This document shows, in pieces, positions 36,501 through 43,877 of a stretch of 64,000 nt of DNA. The translations under genes were made by a program, and so were the position numbers. Under the pieces are notes generated by a model. The model had not been told where the DNA came from. It saw only the letters and a list, made by a program, of their open reading frames with translations, and ran no database searches. This DNA is from Paenibacillus_E sp040812395 (GTDB lineage Bacteria > Bacillota > Bacilli > Paenibacillales > NBRC-103111), in contig NZ_JBFNXH010000001.1 in NCBI RefSeq assembly GCF_040812395.1, positions 1 to 64,000 on the forward strand, given 5' to 3'. The number at the start of each line of letters is the position of its first letter. Position 1 is the first letter of the stretch.

Positions 36501-39494
36501 ATATTTCTCAAAAGCTTTGCACAATCCATTAAACTCAACGGGGTCACCTAACTTGGTCCCTGTTCCATGTGCTTCAATAAAGGAAAGCGAATCTGGAGAA
36601 ATTCCAGCTTCTTTCCATGCCAGCTCAATCACATTCGTCTGTGCCTCAGGATTAGGAGCTGTAATTCCTACTGTCCTACCATCTTGATTAATCGCACTTC
36701 CTTTAATTACACCATAGATATGATCCCCGTCGGCGACGGCTTGCTGCAATGGTTTCAGCAGCACAGCGCCTACGCCCTCACCAAAGCCTGTGCCGTTAGC
36801 ATCCTCGCTAAAAGTTCTGGTTAATGCATCTGGAGATTCCATATCTAACCCAACACTGATAGGCAGCAATGCCGTTCTAATCCCGCCTGCTATGGCCATT
36901 TCACAATCTCCAACGAGCAAGCCCTTGCACGCCATATGAACAGCGACAAGAGAAGAGGAACAAGCGGTGTCAACTGTAATCGCAGGACCCTTCAAATTCA
37001 AGAAGTAAGCGATTCTACTCGCCAAAACAGAAGGTAAATTGCCAATGACATAATGTTTAATCTCTTCGGGATAACTGGCCGTCACGAGCCGTTCATAATC
37101 ATACCCGACTTTAGAGTACCCCACATACACGCCCACGTTTTTTCCGCTTATCCCATCGCCTGCATATCCAGCGTCTTCAATCGTGTGCCATGCCGTTTGT
37201 AAAAATATTCGTTGATTTGGATCCATCAATTGAGCTGTTTTTGGCGTTAAACCAAAGAATGAATAATCAAATTGATCAATTTGGTCTAAATAACCGCCTT
37301 TAATAAACTGGTTTTCATTGATTTCACTTCTAATCGATTGTAAATAATCCGTTGCGTCTTTTTTCCTGTTTTCAGGATAATCGTGAATATGGTGCGCACC
37401 TTTTTCTAAAATGCCCCAAAATTCATTCGTGTTTGACGCTCCCGGGACATTCAGCGCCATTCCAATAATAGCAATATCTATTGAGGATGGATGGTCTTCC
37501 GTGGCCTTGTTTACTTGAATGGTTTCGTCCTTACTTTTAGCAATATATCTTGCTAGTGCGGATATAGACGGATAGGTAAAGAGATCCGCAACGGAGAGTT
37601 CCTCTCCATATTTTTGTTCTATACGTTCGGCAATCTGAGCCAGTTGTAGCGAATTGGCCCCCATATCAAAATAACTATCCGCTAGAGCGATCTTCTTCCC
37701 ATCCATCACTCCAGAGAATAGTGAAATTAATTCGTTTTCTACAACATCAATAGATACAGGAGTCGTTTCTTCTTTTTGAACATTCATTTCCCATTCATTA
37801 ATTAATGCGGACTCTGTTAGAAATTCCCCTGCTTCATATTGCTTGGCTAATTGATATCGCTGAATCTTCCCACTTGTGGTTTTAGGTAATTTTTTAATGG
37901 GCAGTATATCTTTGATACTCCACCCTCCGTGTATATATAGGTGCTTTTTAATTTCTTTAATCAGGGGTAGAAAATGTTCAATCGTCTTTTTATAAACTAC
38001 AAACACGACAATTTCTTCACTATGGCTAGCAGGATCATAAACACCGCAAGCTGCAACTCTGCCTAATTCGATGCCATCCAATTGAATCGCTACACGTTCA
38101 ATGTCATGGGGGTATATATTTTTACCATTGATGAAAATAATATCTTTTTCCCGTCCTGTTACGACAAGATTGCCATTCATTATAAAACCTAAATCTCCTG
38201 TATACACCCAACCATCATGTGTTAACAATTTCTCTGTTGCTTGTGGATTATTATAATAGCCTTGGGTAACATTAATCCCTTTGATTAGAATTTTGCCAAT
38301 AACACGGTCTGGAACTGTTTGACCCTCTTGATTACAGATTTTCAACTCACAATAATCAATCGCCTGTCCAACGACAACAAACGATGCCACATGTTCGGCA
38401 TCTTTCTCTACTTCAATCACTTGTTCATCCAGGTTCAAATGATCCCGGTGTACATACACAGTAGTAAATTCTTCTTCAACATTTGGAAAAGCAACTGCAA
38501 CACATGCTTCAGCCAATCCATATACCGTTAACATTGCGGTTTTCTTCAAATTATATTTGGATAATACGCTTAAAAACTCATCACATACTTCGGGTAATAT
38601 AGGTTCAGCGCCATTATAAATGACTCTGACACAAGACAAATCCCAGCCAACAGCTTTCTCAGCACGAAAAAAATTCAAGAAATATTTATAACCGAAGTTA
38701 GGGGAGGACAGCATGGTTACTTGATGTTCATTCACTTTTTTCATCCATAGAACGGGTTTTCGAATAAATAATTCGGTTGGAATCAAGTACTGTTGAATGC
38801 CTACCACCATGGGCACGAGGTGAAATCCGATTAATCCCATATCATGAGTAAGCGGCATCCACGAAAGGAATGAATCCTTTGCACTTATTTTTGCAACATT
38901 TATAGCCCCACAAGCATTGTGCATTAAGTTCCGATGCGTGAGCATCACACCTTTGGGATCGCCTGTTGATCCTGAAGAAAATTGAATAAAAGCCAACTCT
39001 TCCGGCTCAGGTTCATAAAATTGGGCAGATGTAAAATTGTACATTTCATTATGCACAATATCCGATTTCGTCTCTAATTGATGATAGAAATCCGGTAATT
39101 CGTGTTCTAAAGCGAATTTTTTTATTTTAGTTAACACTTTTTCGGTTGCAATCATAAACGGGTTATTTAGCAGTTCCCAAATACGGCATACTTTCAACTT
39201 ATGTTCATCATCTTCACCAACACTTACAGGTACAGGTATTATTCCACCCAGTAAACAAGCCCAGAACGCTATTACAAAGGGTTTATTTTCTTGTATCTGA
39301 AAAATAACTTCTTGCTTGGGTTTAATACCTATCTCTTGTAAATAGCCTAAATAACCTCGTGCTTCCATAAATAATTGATGATAAGATATAAAAGTTTCTA
39401 TGTTGTCACCGTCAATAAAACGAATGCCTCGATCCGTTAATTTGCTTCTTTCCTGGATGACATCTAGTAAGGTTTGAAATTGTTTCGTATACAT
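27543..39494 (-). CDS. Hybrid fatty-acyl/polyketide/peptide synthase of the iturin-mycosubtilin loading type
   Basis: A 3983-residue protein, almost the length of MycA/ItuA. Domains by residue: fatty acyl-AMP ligase (10-580, SSGSTGDPKGV near 175); ACP (Ser615); ketosynthase (670-1095, Cys845 in DTACSSS, EAHGTGT, KTNIGH); ACP (Ser1309); PLP aminotransferase (1500-1925, Lys1748 in YGKVVGGG); C (1938-2380, HHIIVDG); PCP (Ser2437); C (2490-2925, HHIISDG); A (2945-3435); PCP (Ser3489); C (3540-3983). It should activate a fatty acid, extend it with malonate loaded in trans, transaminate the beta-keto group, and join the beta-amino acid to the first amino acid. The A-domain pocket reads DAKDLGVVD, the glutamate code, whereas MycA/ItuA use asparagine. 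GGAGG lies 9 nt before the ATG. No reductive domains are present. Confidence 0.95.
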   Translation of the reverse strand: MYTKQFQTLLDVIQERSKLTDRGIRFIDGDNIETFISYHQLFMEARGYLGYLQEIGIKPKQEVIFQIQENKPFVIAFWACLLGGIIPVPVSVGEDDEHKLKVCRIWELLNNPFMIATEKVLTKIKKFALEHELPDFYHQLETKSDIVHNEMYNFTSAQFYEPEPEELAFIQFSSGSTGDPKGVMLTHRNLMHNACGAINVAKISAKDSFLSWMPLTHDMGLIGFHLVPMVVGIQQYLIPTELFIRKPVLWMKKVNEHQVTMLSSPNFGYKYFLNFFRAEKAVGWDLSCVRVIYNGAEPILPEVCDEFLSVLSKYNLKKTAMLTVYGLAEACVAVAFPNVEEEFTTVYVHRDHLNLDEQVIEVEKDAEHVASFVVVGQAIDYCELKICNQEGQTVPDRVIGKILIKGINVTQGYYNNPQATEKLLTHDGWVYTGDLGFIMNGNLVVTGREKDIIFINGKNIYPHDIERVAIQLDGIELGRVAACGVYDPASHSEEIVVFVVYKKTIEHFLPLIKEIKKHLYIHGGWSIKDILPIKKLPKTTSGKIQRYQLAKQYEAGEFLTESALINEWEMNVQKEETTPVSIDVVENELISLFSGVMDGKKIALADSYFDMGANSLQLAQIAERIEQKYGEELSVADLFTYPSISALARYIAKSKDETIQVNKATEDHPSSIDIAIIGMALNVPGASNTNEFWGILEKGAHHIHDYPENRKKDATDYLQSIRSEINENQFIKGGYLDQIDQFDYSFFGLTPKTAQLMDPNQRIFLQTAWHTIEDAGYAGDGISGKNVGVYVGYSKVGYDYERLVTASYPEEIKHYVIGNLPSVLASRIAYFLNLKGPAITVDTACSSSLVAVHMACKGLLVGDCEMAIAGGIRTALLPISVGLDMESPDALTRTFSEDANGTGFGEGVGAVLLKPLQQAVADGDHIYGVIKGSAINQDGRTVGITAPNPEAQTNVIELAWKEAGISPDSLSFIEAHGTGTKLGDPVEFNGLCKAFEKYTNRKQFCSIGSVKTNIGHLFEAAGIAGLIKSVLMLQNKKIPPLVHFDKPNPLVKFEASPFYVNQELTAFGDENKPLRCGVSSFGFSGTNAHVVLEEFVPVKTENKMNDQHNLFVLSATNEQALEELVKSYQHYITEHSDAAIQQICYTASAGRANLDYCLAIIISNTEELHEKLKRIVRGDRNLKDVYFGYGKKDKKFVSNHLYKQATRESLNQLGQLFTQGAVIDWNHFYGHEVIRKIPLPLYPFEQKRCWIAVKHPIPTGTGSNRNEVQKEENTKDIELKIKSIISHASGIKLNDLDANAHFLQMGLDSIILEQIRKELLEQFGLDIPMQMFFETLINIHYLVNYVSEHAIVKEDREYTENHAAANLAPEPASSVQVSMPVASNASEQVVLSAIHLMESQLKSLNLLLGDQMTAVQSPLLKVSSNEVEEIKETKEAKVIKQAAQSKGAKPFIPYQSLKIHEESGFSSSQQQYAEQFIAKYTAKTKGSKLRTDQTRFAHANNRNVSGFRSYWKEIVYPIISTSSDGSKLWDLDGNEYLDLTMGFGVNLFGHNPSFIKQVMVDSIHDHLPPLGPMSDLAGDVAAKICDMTGVERVAFYNSGTEAVMVALRLARAVTGRSKIVLFSGSYHGTHDGVLGVANPGDVVSSALSMAPGIVNSFMNDLIILNYNNPESLDIIQSLGDELAAVLVEPVQSRRPDVQPRQFLQELRKITERSGTALIFDEVITGFRIALGGAQEWFGVQADLITYGKVVGGGMPLGIVAGKAEFMDAVDGGTWNFGDQSYPVAADKKTFVGGTFCTHPLTMRVTLTVLNYLQSEGVKLYNDLNEKTDYLVKELNDFFKKLNVPIHMVNYGSLFRFISFGDLEMFFYHLIYKGLYIWEGRNCFISTAHTKDDMDTIIRIVKETIDELREVGFISGDAPIPAPSLMGNETEHAAAGIKGQQEYPLSLEQKHLLLTSLHGEHASAALNQSIILKMTGHLDAQRLNQAVNHIAQRHDALRTIIHADSETQRVRPVMEFECACMDFSKDVHENQELEISNWLSNDASKAFDLQSEEPLFRISLLKRTTNQYLMVLTFHHIIVDGWSIAVFVQELEKTYSALIQGAPLVLPESTSFREYLNWQQIEQEKGTFTQGIQFWKEQFSLSFPNLNLPTVRTRDVQRRYSGERYSIKLDRQLTESLRTLSINHKSSLFVTMFAAFHLYLHQLTGQSHIVIGVPTAGQSHMNKNVLIGNCVNIVPVHTTVQTEQSIVNNMIHVKETLASVMKHQAVPLTVVSEQFPDLPIPDVRILFNMDRTIHHLHFEQLETEFIAYPIKHVPYDLFLNITDVSHELCLDFDYNTDVIGNEMMRLWSEGLIGLLQNMVSHPWIEIASLTLFSDEQQEHLNEMYNRFVYERDLISNHITEFESPVNDTERKLAFIWEELLTVDKVGRNDNFFDLGGNSLKATVMLSKVHEQVHHKISIVQFFKNQHLKELASLIIGEQGEHEEAFIPIEVLDVKEYYETSPAQQRIYFLDQFEPNSIFQNMCGHITITGNMDESKLIASLHKMVQRHEAFRTWFHLIDGELYQSVAPSVDFEVKRSQMNASQFDRHMKEFAQPFDLSKAPLIRAEFIRLDHDHVEILIEMHHIISDGYSVSILANELMDDYDGKYIPHVEVTYKDYVAWQTHFSAGESFKQQEKYWLNQFQGEISNLDLPTDFVRTPHLTSTGSRLSFFLEDQLKESLGKLAKQTGTTLFMVLLAAYKVLLHQYSGQEDIIVGTPISGRNHPDVEKMIGVFIQTVAIRSQPVANKSFRLYLEEIKKRSLDALDNQDYLFDRLVEKLHTHRDTTGTALFNTMYIFLNTALNQREEKECKFEVKELNMGVSLYDLMLIVEDDNDSMDIHFSYKTELFAQETIDRMKTHFINILRSIASEQDVVLSDIQMLSKREQNYLLKECNDTKIEYSRDKTIQQLFEEQSERTPDQLAVVCGEQKLTYRQLNERANQLARTLRAEGVQADQLVGLLTDRSTEMMIGIFGILKAGGAYVPIDPDAPEERIQYMLKDSGAKLLVTQRHLKQAVSFNGKYVDLNDQQAYSDDKSNLGLAEASNQLAYVIYTSGTTGKPKGVMIEHRQVHHLIKGLYSQVIDAPNKTLHIALLAPYYFDASVKQIFGALLLGHALFIVKQETILDGQDLLNYYRHHHIDLTDGTPAHLKLLLKSNNLQGISLTCMLIGGEALSQQSVVELRALFSANRITPPTIINVYGPTECCVDAATFKVVPEQLESANDRAYVPIGRTLGNNCLYVLNTKGHLQAIGVAGELCISGDGVGRGYLNLPELTAEKFVDDPFVQGEKMYKTGDLVRWLPDGNIEYVGRMDHQVKIRGYRIEIGEIEAALLRIACIREVIILAREDDNGDKSLCAYYTADYTLTVKEIKEIISSDLPNYMVPAYFIRLDQMPLTPNGKIDRRSLPAPEENIQTGNEYVEPRTLVEQQLLSIWQDVLDVNKISVKDPFFDIGGNSLRATKLVSKINQQMNTRVSVRNVFELLTIEQMAQFIDHMERHIVASIPKAVEKEYYPISSAQMRMYIMSIKGGKELIYNMSGLFMIQGPLDRKKLEASFQHLIRRHESLRTAFKVIHGVPKQIILPEVNFEIEYSASTEEEAEEQIQHFVRVFDLSQAPLLRVGLIEFEPERHVMLVDMHHIISDGLSVNILMTEISQLYNGAELAPLRIQYKDYAEWQQDHIQSEQMKKQEQYWLDVFSGNIPLLDMPTDYERSQTLSYEGDLIEFAIEEHMVEAMRNMAVRTGTTPYMILLATYTILLSKYSGQEDIIVGTPIAGRTHAELEPIIGMLVNTLALRNYPLREKTFTEYLLEVKENMLNAYENQDYPFEELIKKVNITKDERRNPLFDTMFVLQNTDVTEIQMNAVTCEPYVQNNKISKFDLTLYVEAFDHKLDAAFEFSTTLFEKTTIEAMSRNLLFLLTSIFQNPHIEINKLKLVEELINSEPLADLMEVDF

Positions 39495-39564
39495 ACTCTC
39501 TCTCCTCCAAAACTATCTTATCTTTCTTATTCACTAAGTACCCTTTATCAAGTATTTGTTCTAA

Positions 39565-39594
39565 ATTTTACCATATATATATATGTAAATACAA
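39565..39594 (-). promoter_or_regulatory. Probable sigma-A promoter of the lipopeptide operon
   Basis: On the minus strand TTGTAT (39594-39589), an 18-bp AT-rich spacer and an extended TGGTAAAAT -10 element (TAAAAT at 39570-39565) lie about 70 nt before the synthase start codon. The spacer contains the palindrome CATATATATATATG. Weak -35 suggests an activator or pleiotropic control. Confidence 0.5.
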
Positions 39595-39765
39595 TCAATG
39601 AATCCTAAACAGTAGTTCATTAATCTGAATGCTCCTTAATTTATAAACTCCATGACAATAAGGATTAATATCAAATAAATTCTTAATCGTCTGTACATCT
39701 AAGCAGCCCAGAAGAGCCCACAATTAAAACAAGCTAACTATCCAGTGACTTCATCTTGCGGTTTG

Positions 39766-39978
39766 CTAACTGGGAAATACCAGGCACTCCGTGTTTTGCA
39801 TCAAACTGCCAGTTACTTCAAAGATCGAGGCAGGTCGATGAGGCACCTGGTTATCAGGGTACTTTTTAATTACTTCTAACCAAACCTCAAAAGGTGCATC
39901 ATCCCATGCCGCTTTCAGGTAATCATCCATTGTTTCGCTAATTCTTAACCTAACAAATTCTTCAGCAGAATTAATCAT
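39766..39978 (-). pseudogene. Truncated small conserved protein
   Basis: A 70-residue frame. The first 45 residues (EEFVRLRISETMDDYLKAAW, EVWLEVIKKYPD) resemble the start of small Bacillales proteins with HEAT-like helical repeats that I remember as roughly 80-100 residues with a start like EEFVRLRTSE. After KKYPDN the match is lost and the tail has no structure I recognise. The C-terminal part seems replaced by a frame change, so the gene is probably broken. No strong ribosome site is seen (GAGGTTGAAAG is 7 nt upstream). Confidence 0.4.
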
Positions 39979-40397
39979 CTTTCAACCTCAATTTACCGAT
40001 TTATTTCCTATTTTAAAAAGTTTTGAACTATCCTGCCAGTTCGTTGAACAAAGACAGCCGTTTTTGACCGACAGCCTATCTGTCTGTGTAGCCCGTTTTC
40101 GCATATTTTTTGTTTCAATATGAACATGTAAAGAAATCCGAATTTTAGGACATAAAGATGTATTGTACAATGTTAAATAGTCCCTCAAGCTGTATCGTTT
40201 AGCAACTACGGGAATGGTATTTTCTTCATGTCCAATATTGGAAACCAGTAAAAAATCCGCTCAAATCACGGATTCAAATGGATCTATGTTATTGTCCTCT
40301 TACATTATGTCTTACTTATCCAGCCTGTCTGTTGAAGCAAAAGTAGTTGCATAAACATACAGTCCCTCAAAATCCATCCATCTTATCTACTGCTTGC
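39979..40397. other. Intergenic, no intact gene
   Basis: Holds remnants near the dispersed repeat, including TGTCTGTTGAAGC at about 40327, which resembles TGTCCGTTGAAGC before the copy at 14051. No supported gene. Confidence 0.35.
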
Positions 40398-40475
40398 TTT
40401 AATAAGAAAATCCGCGATTTCCGCGGACTTGACTCGGACAATGTTCTTGTCATCCAACAACAGGTGTTTTTTTCA
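40398..40475 (+). repeat. Dispersed 78-bp repeat, copy right of the lipopeptide cluster
   Basis: Same length and orientation as 14051-14128. The stem TCCGCG-ATTTC-CGCGGA is preserved, with a single change in the loop. It lies just downstream of the GH76 gene stop. Confidence 0.75.
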
Positions 40476-40549
40476 TGTCGTTTCGGATTCCATTTTTCCC
40501 CTCTCTTGTCGTTGAGTTTAACTTAATGACATTGGCCTCGCGGCAGCCT

Positions 40550-42370
40550 TTAGTATATTTTCACAGAAGACATTTGATCATTAACCGCAGACCCCACATT
40601 CGGATTATTAGCGGTGAACGTCCATATGGTTCCGGCAAAGTCATCATGCTGATACACGTCAACTGTCCAGCCGCTCGGTACTTTGAGCGAGGTCATCCAG
40701 TCGTTCGGAATCCCCGCAGCGTTCAATTGTGCTAACGTATAGTTGCCTTTCGGCAGGGAGACTGCACTTCCAGCATAATCAGCATCTTGGTAGAAAGTAG
40801 CACTAGCTGCCGCAGATAATACTATATAATCAATATTAGCGGCGACATCTCCAGAGTCATACTGAAATTTAACTGTGGCTCCATCCGGAATGGTGACATT
40901 AATCGTCTTTTCTGTGTAGGCGCCAGCCCCCGTCCATTTGCCTGTATTGGAAAAAGTAACATCCTGCGTGTCGGCTCCATTGATGTAGAGACTAAGCTTG
41001 GCCCCATTCAAGGCTGAAGCGTAGCCAATGGTCATGGAGTTGGTTGCCGCCACATTAGAGAATTCAACGGCAGCCCCCGTATGGTCGATACTTCCAACTT
41101 CATAGCCACCTGAAGCATTGGAATCGGCTTGATTATAAGCTGATCCGTACTTCCGGCCATCTTCCCCTTCTACCTTGCCCGAAAGCTTCGTACTTTGTCC
41201 ACTCAACAGGCTATACGTCATCGCCGCTAGGCCTGTAGCTACACCTGTTGCTCGACTGTTCGTTCCGAAAGGTTGATCCCACACAGGGGAAAGGAGATCG
41301 TTCGTCCCTCTATTGGTATAGGCAGCTTGTGCGTTGTTGCTCAGCCAATCTGAGTATTGCGTCTGTCCTGCAAGCATAATGAATTTGTAAACGCCTCTGA
41401 TCAGAATGCCTTTGAACACAATCTCATAGTTTGAATTCGGATCGGGTCGGTACAGGCCTGATTCCCCCACGGCATCTTCATACACGATAATTTTCTTACT
41501 GCCAACGGTAAAATGATCCCTCGCAAAATCGGCCACCTTCTTGCCATCGTTGATGTAGCTGACGTTTTTCGTTGCATCGTACAGATATGCAGCTAGTTCA
41601 AGGAAAACACCTGCATTATAGGTGTACAGATTATTATCCCAATTCCGTCCAACCGATTTGGAGTTTTGAATACTTCCGTCTGCCCCCATAAAGGCACTTT
41701 TCAGCCACGTATACGTATCTTGGGCGATTTGCAAGTAGGTCTTATCCGTATTAGTCGGATTATTATGAACCGTCACATTGGGATAATATTTCGCTAAAAT
41801 AGCCGCTGATATCGCAAAACCATTGGACGGAACATCCTTCTGATCAGCAACTCCGCGCTCTCGCCAGAAGCCTCCGCCATACGTCGTATCATAATAATCC
41901 CGATAGAAGAAGTCGGTATGCCACTTGGCCTGATCGAGCATATGCTGGTCACCCGTTGCCCCATAAGCAGCTAAGGCGAATTGGATTTGCCAGGAATAAT
42001 CGTCATTCCAATCCGTATCATTCCCTATCCACGATTTGGGATTTCCGAACCGATCTGCAGAATGCGAATTCTCGTACCTATAATAGGTTTCGCTAATTTT
42101 GTCCTTCCACTGGCCCGTTACAGAGGAGGCATCGACCATCGTTTCTCGAATGAAGGCCGCTTCCCAGAAGTGGATCTCGCTATCGTTCAACGTCGTGCGG
42201 AAATCCCCGCCATTGAAGTAATAGTTGGTTAAAAAGGCATTGAATGTTCGTTCCAAATCCGACTTCGTGAAAGAGTACGATGCGGACGCCGAAACTGGTA
42301 AAACGCTTATAATCAAAGAGAAAATCATGATACCTAGCACAGACTTAATCAAAAACGTCTTTCTACTCAT
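40550..42370 (-). CDS. Secreted GH76 glycanase with carbohydrate-binding and beta/gamma-crystallin modules
   Basis: A 606-residue secreted enzyme. Residues 1-31 are a Sec signal peptide ending SASA. The GH76 catalytic domain covers about 35-375, with WNDDYSWQ carrying the neighbouring aspartates Asp123-Asp124 used by this retaining family, plus GFAISAAILAKYY and NWDNNLYTYNAGVF. GH76 enzymes cut alpha-1,6-mannan. Residues about 395-520 look like a CBM6/CBM35-type module (KVEGEDGRKYGSAY, GGYEVGSIDH). The last 85 residues form a beta/gamma-crystallin-like domain (ATFYQDADYAGSAVSL, QMSSVKIY), which may bind calcium or give stability. GGAGGT is 8 nt before the ATG. It follows the sugar-binding lipoprotein gene, so it probably releases oligosaccharides that the transporter imports. 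Confidence 0.88.
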   Translation of the reverse strand: MSRKTFLIKSVLGIMIFSLIISVLPVSASASYSFTKSDLERTFNAFLTNYYFNGGDFRTTLNDSEIHFWEAAFIRETMVDASSVTGQWKDKISETYYRYENSHSADRFGNPKSWIGNDTDWNDDYSWQIQFALAAYGATGDQHMLDQAKWHTDFFYRDYYDTTYGGGFWRERGVADQKDVPSNGFAISAAILAKYYPNVTVHNNPTNTDKTYLQIAQDTYTWLKSAFMGADGSIQNSKSVGRNWDNNLYTYNAGVFLELAAYLYDATKNVSYINDGKKVADFARDHFTVGSKKIIVYEDAVGESGLYRPDPNSNYEIVFKGILIRGVYKFIMLAGQTQYSDWLSNNAQAAYTNRGTNDLLSPVWDQPFGTNSRATGVATGLAAMTYSLLSGQSTKLSGKVEGEDGRKYGSAYNQADSNASGGYEVGSIDHTGAAVEFSNVAATNSMTIGYASALNGAKLSLYINGADTQDVTFSNTGKWTGAGAYTEKTINVTIPDGATVKFQYDSGDVAANIDYIVLSAAASATFYQDADYAGSAVSLPKGNYTLAQLNAAGIPNDWMTSLKVPSGWTVDVYQHDDFAGTIWTFTANNPNVGSAVNDQMSSVKIY

Positions 42371-42396
42371 TATTATTTACCTCCTATTTGTTATTT

Positions 42397-42422
42397 AGGG
42401 GGTTACACCTCTGTGTCCCCCT
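42397..42422 (-). terminator. Intercistronic hairpin between binding protein and GH76 genes
   Basis: AGGGGG-tt-ACAC pairs with GTGT-CCCCCT around a 4-nt loop. There is no T-run, so it may protect the upstream mRNA or attenuate GH76 expression rather than fully terminate. Confidence 0.5.
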
Positions 42423-42450
42423 GAGTGATAACCTGATCTAACACGTCCGT

Positions 42451-43761
42451 TTACTTCGCAGCTCCTAACTGAATCCAAGCCTTCTGAATTTCGTCAATCG
42501 CTTGATCCTTTGTTTTGCTTTTCCCGATATACCCTTGCATAATTTCTCCGAACTTCTGGTGGAAGCTATCGAGTGAATAAATAACCGAAGATTCCCCCGC
42601 TTTTTCTGTTTTCAAGATTTCGCCCATCGCTTTCGGCATCTGAAGTTCAGGTATTTTGCCATCTTTCAGCGGTGAAATGATCTTCGCCACATCCGGGAAC
42701 CAGCTTTTCCCGTAATCCGATGTATACAACCAGTTGAAGAAATCTTTGGTTTCCTGCAGCACTTTGGAATCCTTATTGATGCGGAAGCCTGCATCTGCCC
42801 CGGTAATAATCATTGATTTCGATGGATCATCATTGATTGGATAACCCATAATCCCTACCTGGAAATCGGGCTTAATTTTCAAAATGCCTTCTTCTGCCCA
42901 AGCACCTTGACCTGTCATAATCGCTGTTTTACCCGTCGCAAGATCACTCGTTTGTGCGGCAAAATCTTTCTCCAGTGTCTTCGGCAATCCATGAGCCACC
43001 GTCAAATCAACGAAATCGAAATATTTCATTAGAATCGGATGATCTTTAAATGTCGTTTTGCCCGCAATGAAATCATTCACTAGCTGCTCGGGATTACTAC
43101 TTTCCGCATCCAGGAAGTTTTGGAAGATATGTTTCTGAACCCACCACTCTTTGTAACCATTAGCAAAAGGGGTGATCCCTTTGGCCTCCAACTTCTTGAT
43201 GGCATCTTCGAATTCTGCAGTCGTTTTGGGAGGCTGCGTGATTCCGGCGTCAGCAAAAAGCTGTTTGTTATAGATCAGTGAGAACAAGTTAATTTTGAAA
43301 GGGATGCCCAGCAGCTTATTATCCAAGGTCATGTTCTTCTTGGAGCTGTCTGTCAATACGCCTGCGAGTGGTTCATTCGTAAGATCAGCGCTGTACTCCC
43401 CATACTGCTTCAGCTCGCCACCAGCTGTCGTTTGAAATACATCAGGCAGATCGGCAGCTGCAATCTTCGTCTTTAGCAACGTCGGATAATCCGCTTGTGT
43501 AACCTGGAGCTCGATCTTAACATTCGGCTTCACCTTCTTATATTCAGCGATGAAGGCATTGAACGCATTCGTATATTCCGGGGAAGCGATAAACATTTTA
43601 ATCGTCGCGGTTTTCTCAACGACAGGTGACACTGTTGCTGCTGCTTTGGCGGCTGCCGTTTCCTTACTTCCTTCTGAACTGCTGCTGCATCCTGCCAAAA
43701 GTCCGACTGCTAAACCTGCACTAGCCGAAACGGAAAGTACTTTCTTTATGAACGTTGGCAT
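42451..43761 (-). CDS. Extracellular sugar-binding lipoprotein of an ABC importer
   Basis: A 436-residue solute-binding protein of family 1. The signal peptide has the lipobox LLAGC with lipidated Cys25, followed by a Ser-rich linker. The mature part has the usual features (IKMFIASPEYTNAFNAFIAEYKK, FNWLYTSDYGKSW). It delivers oligosaccharides to the two permeases encoded at 47463-49180 on the other strand. GGAGGGGGG lies 4-9 nt before the ATG at 43761. A GTG five codons earlier would overlap that site. It lies between the response regulator and GH76 genes, pointing to one regulated sugar-use locus. Confidence 0.9.
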   Translation of the reverse strand: MPTFIKKVLSVSASAGLAVGLLAGCSSSSEGSKETAAAKAAATVSPVVEKTATIKMFIASPEYTNAFNAFIAEYKKVKPNVKIELQVTQADYPTLLKTKIAAADLPDVFQTTAGGELKQYGEYSADLTNEPLAGVLTDSSKKNMTLDNKLLGIPFKINLFSLIYNKQLFADAGITQPPKTTAEFEDAIKKLEAKGITPFANGYKEWWVQKHIFQNFLDAESSNPEQLVNDFIAGKTTFKDHPILMKYFDFVDLTVAHGLPKTLEKDFAAQTSDLATGKTAIMTGQGAWAEEGILKIKPDFQVGIMGYPINDDPSKSMIITGADAGFRINKDSKVLQETKDFFNWLYTSDYGKSWFPDVAKIISPLKDGKIPELQMPKAMGEILKTEKAGESSVIYSLDSFHQKFGEIMQGYIGKSKTKDQAIDEIQKAWIQLGAAK

Positions 43762-43877
43762 AATACCCCCCTCCACTTTGATGATCTTGCTTACATCCTT
43801 ATTATGCCTGAACGGTTTACATGGCTAAATACAATTAAGTAATGTGTTTAGGGTAATAAAGTGGGAATCCATCAGGC

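Noticed and set aside
17677..39494. Repeated blocks within the synthetase genes considered as a tandem duplication or CRISPR-like repeats
   Set aside because: They are homologous A, C, E and PCP domains; spacing and sequence match normal module repetition.
39572..39587. Run of alternating AT before the synthase gene as a possible recombination hotspot
   Set aside because: Too short and more simply explained as the promoter spacer.
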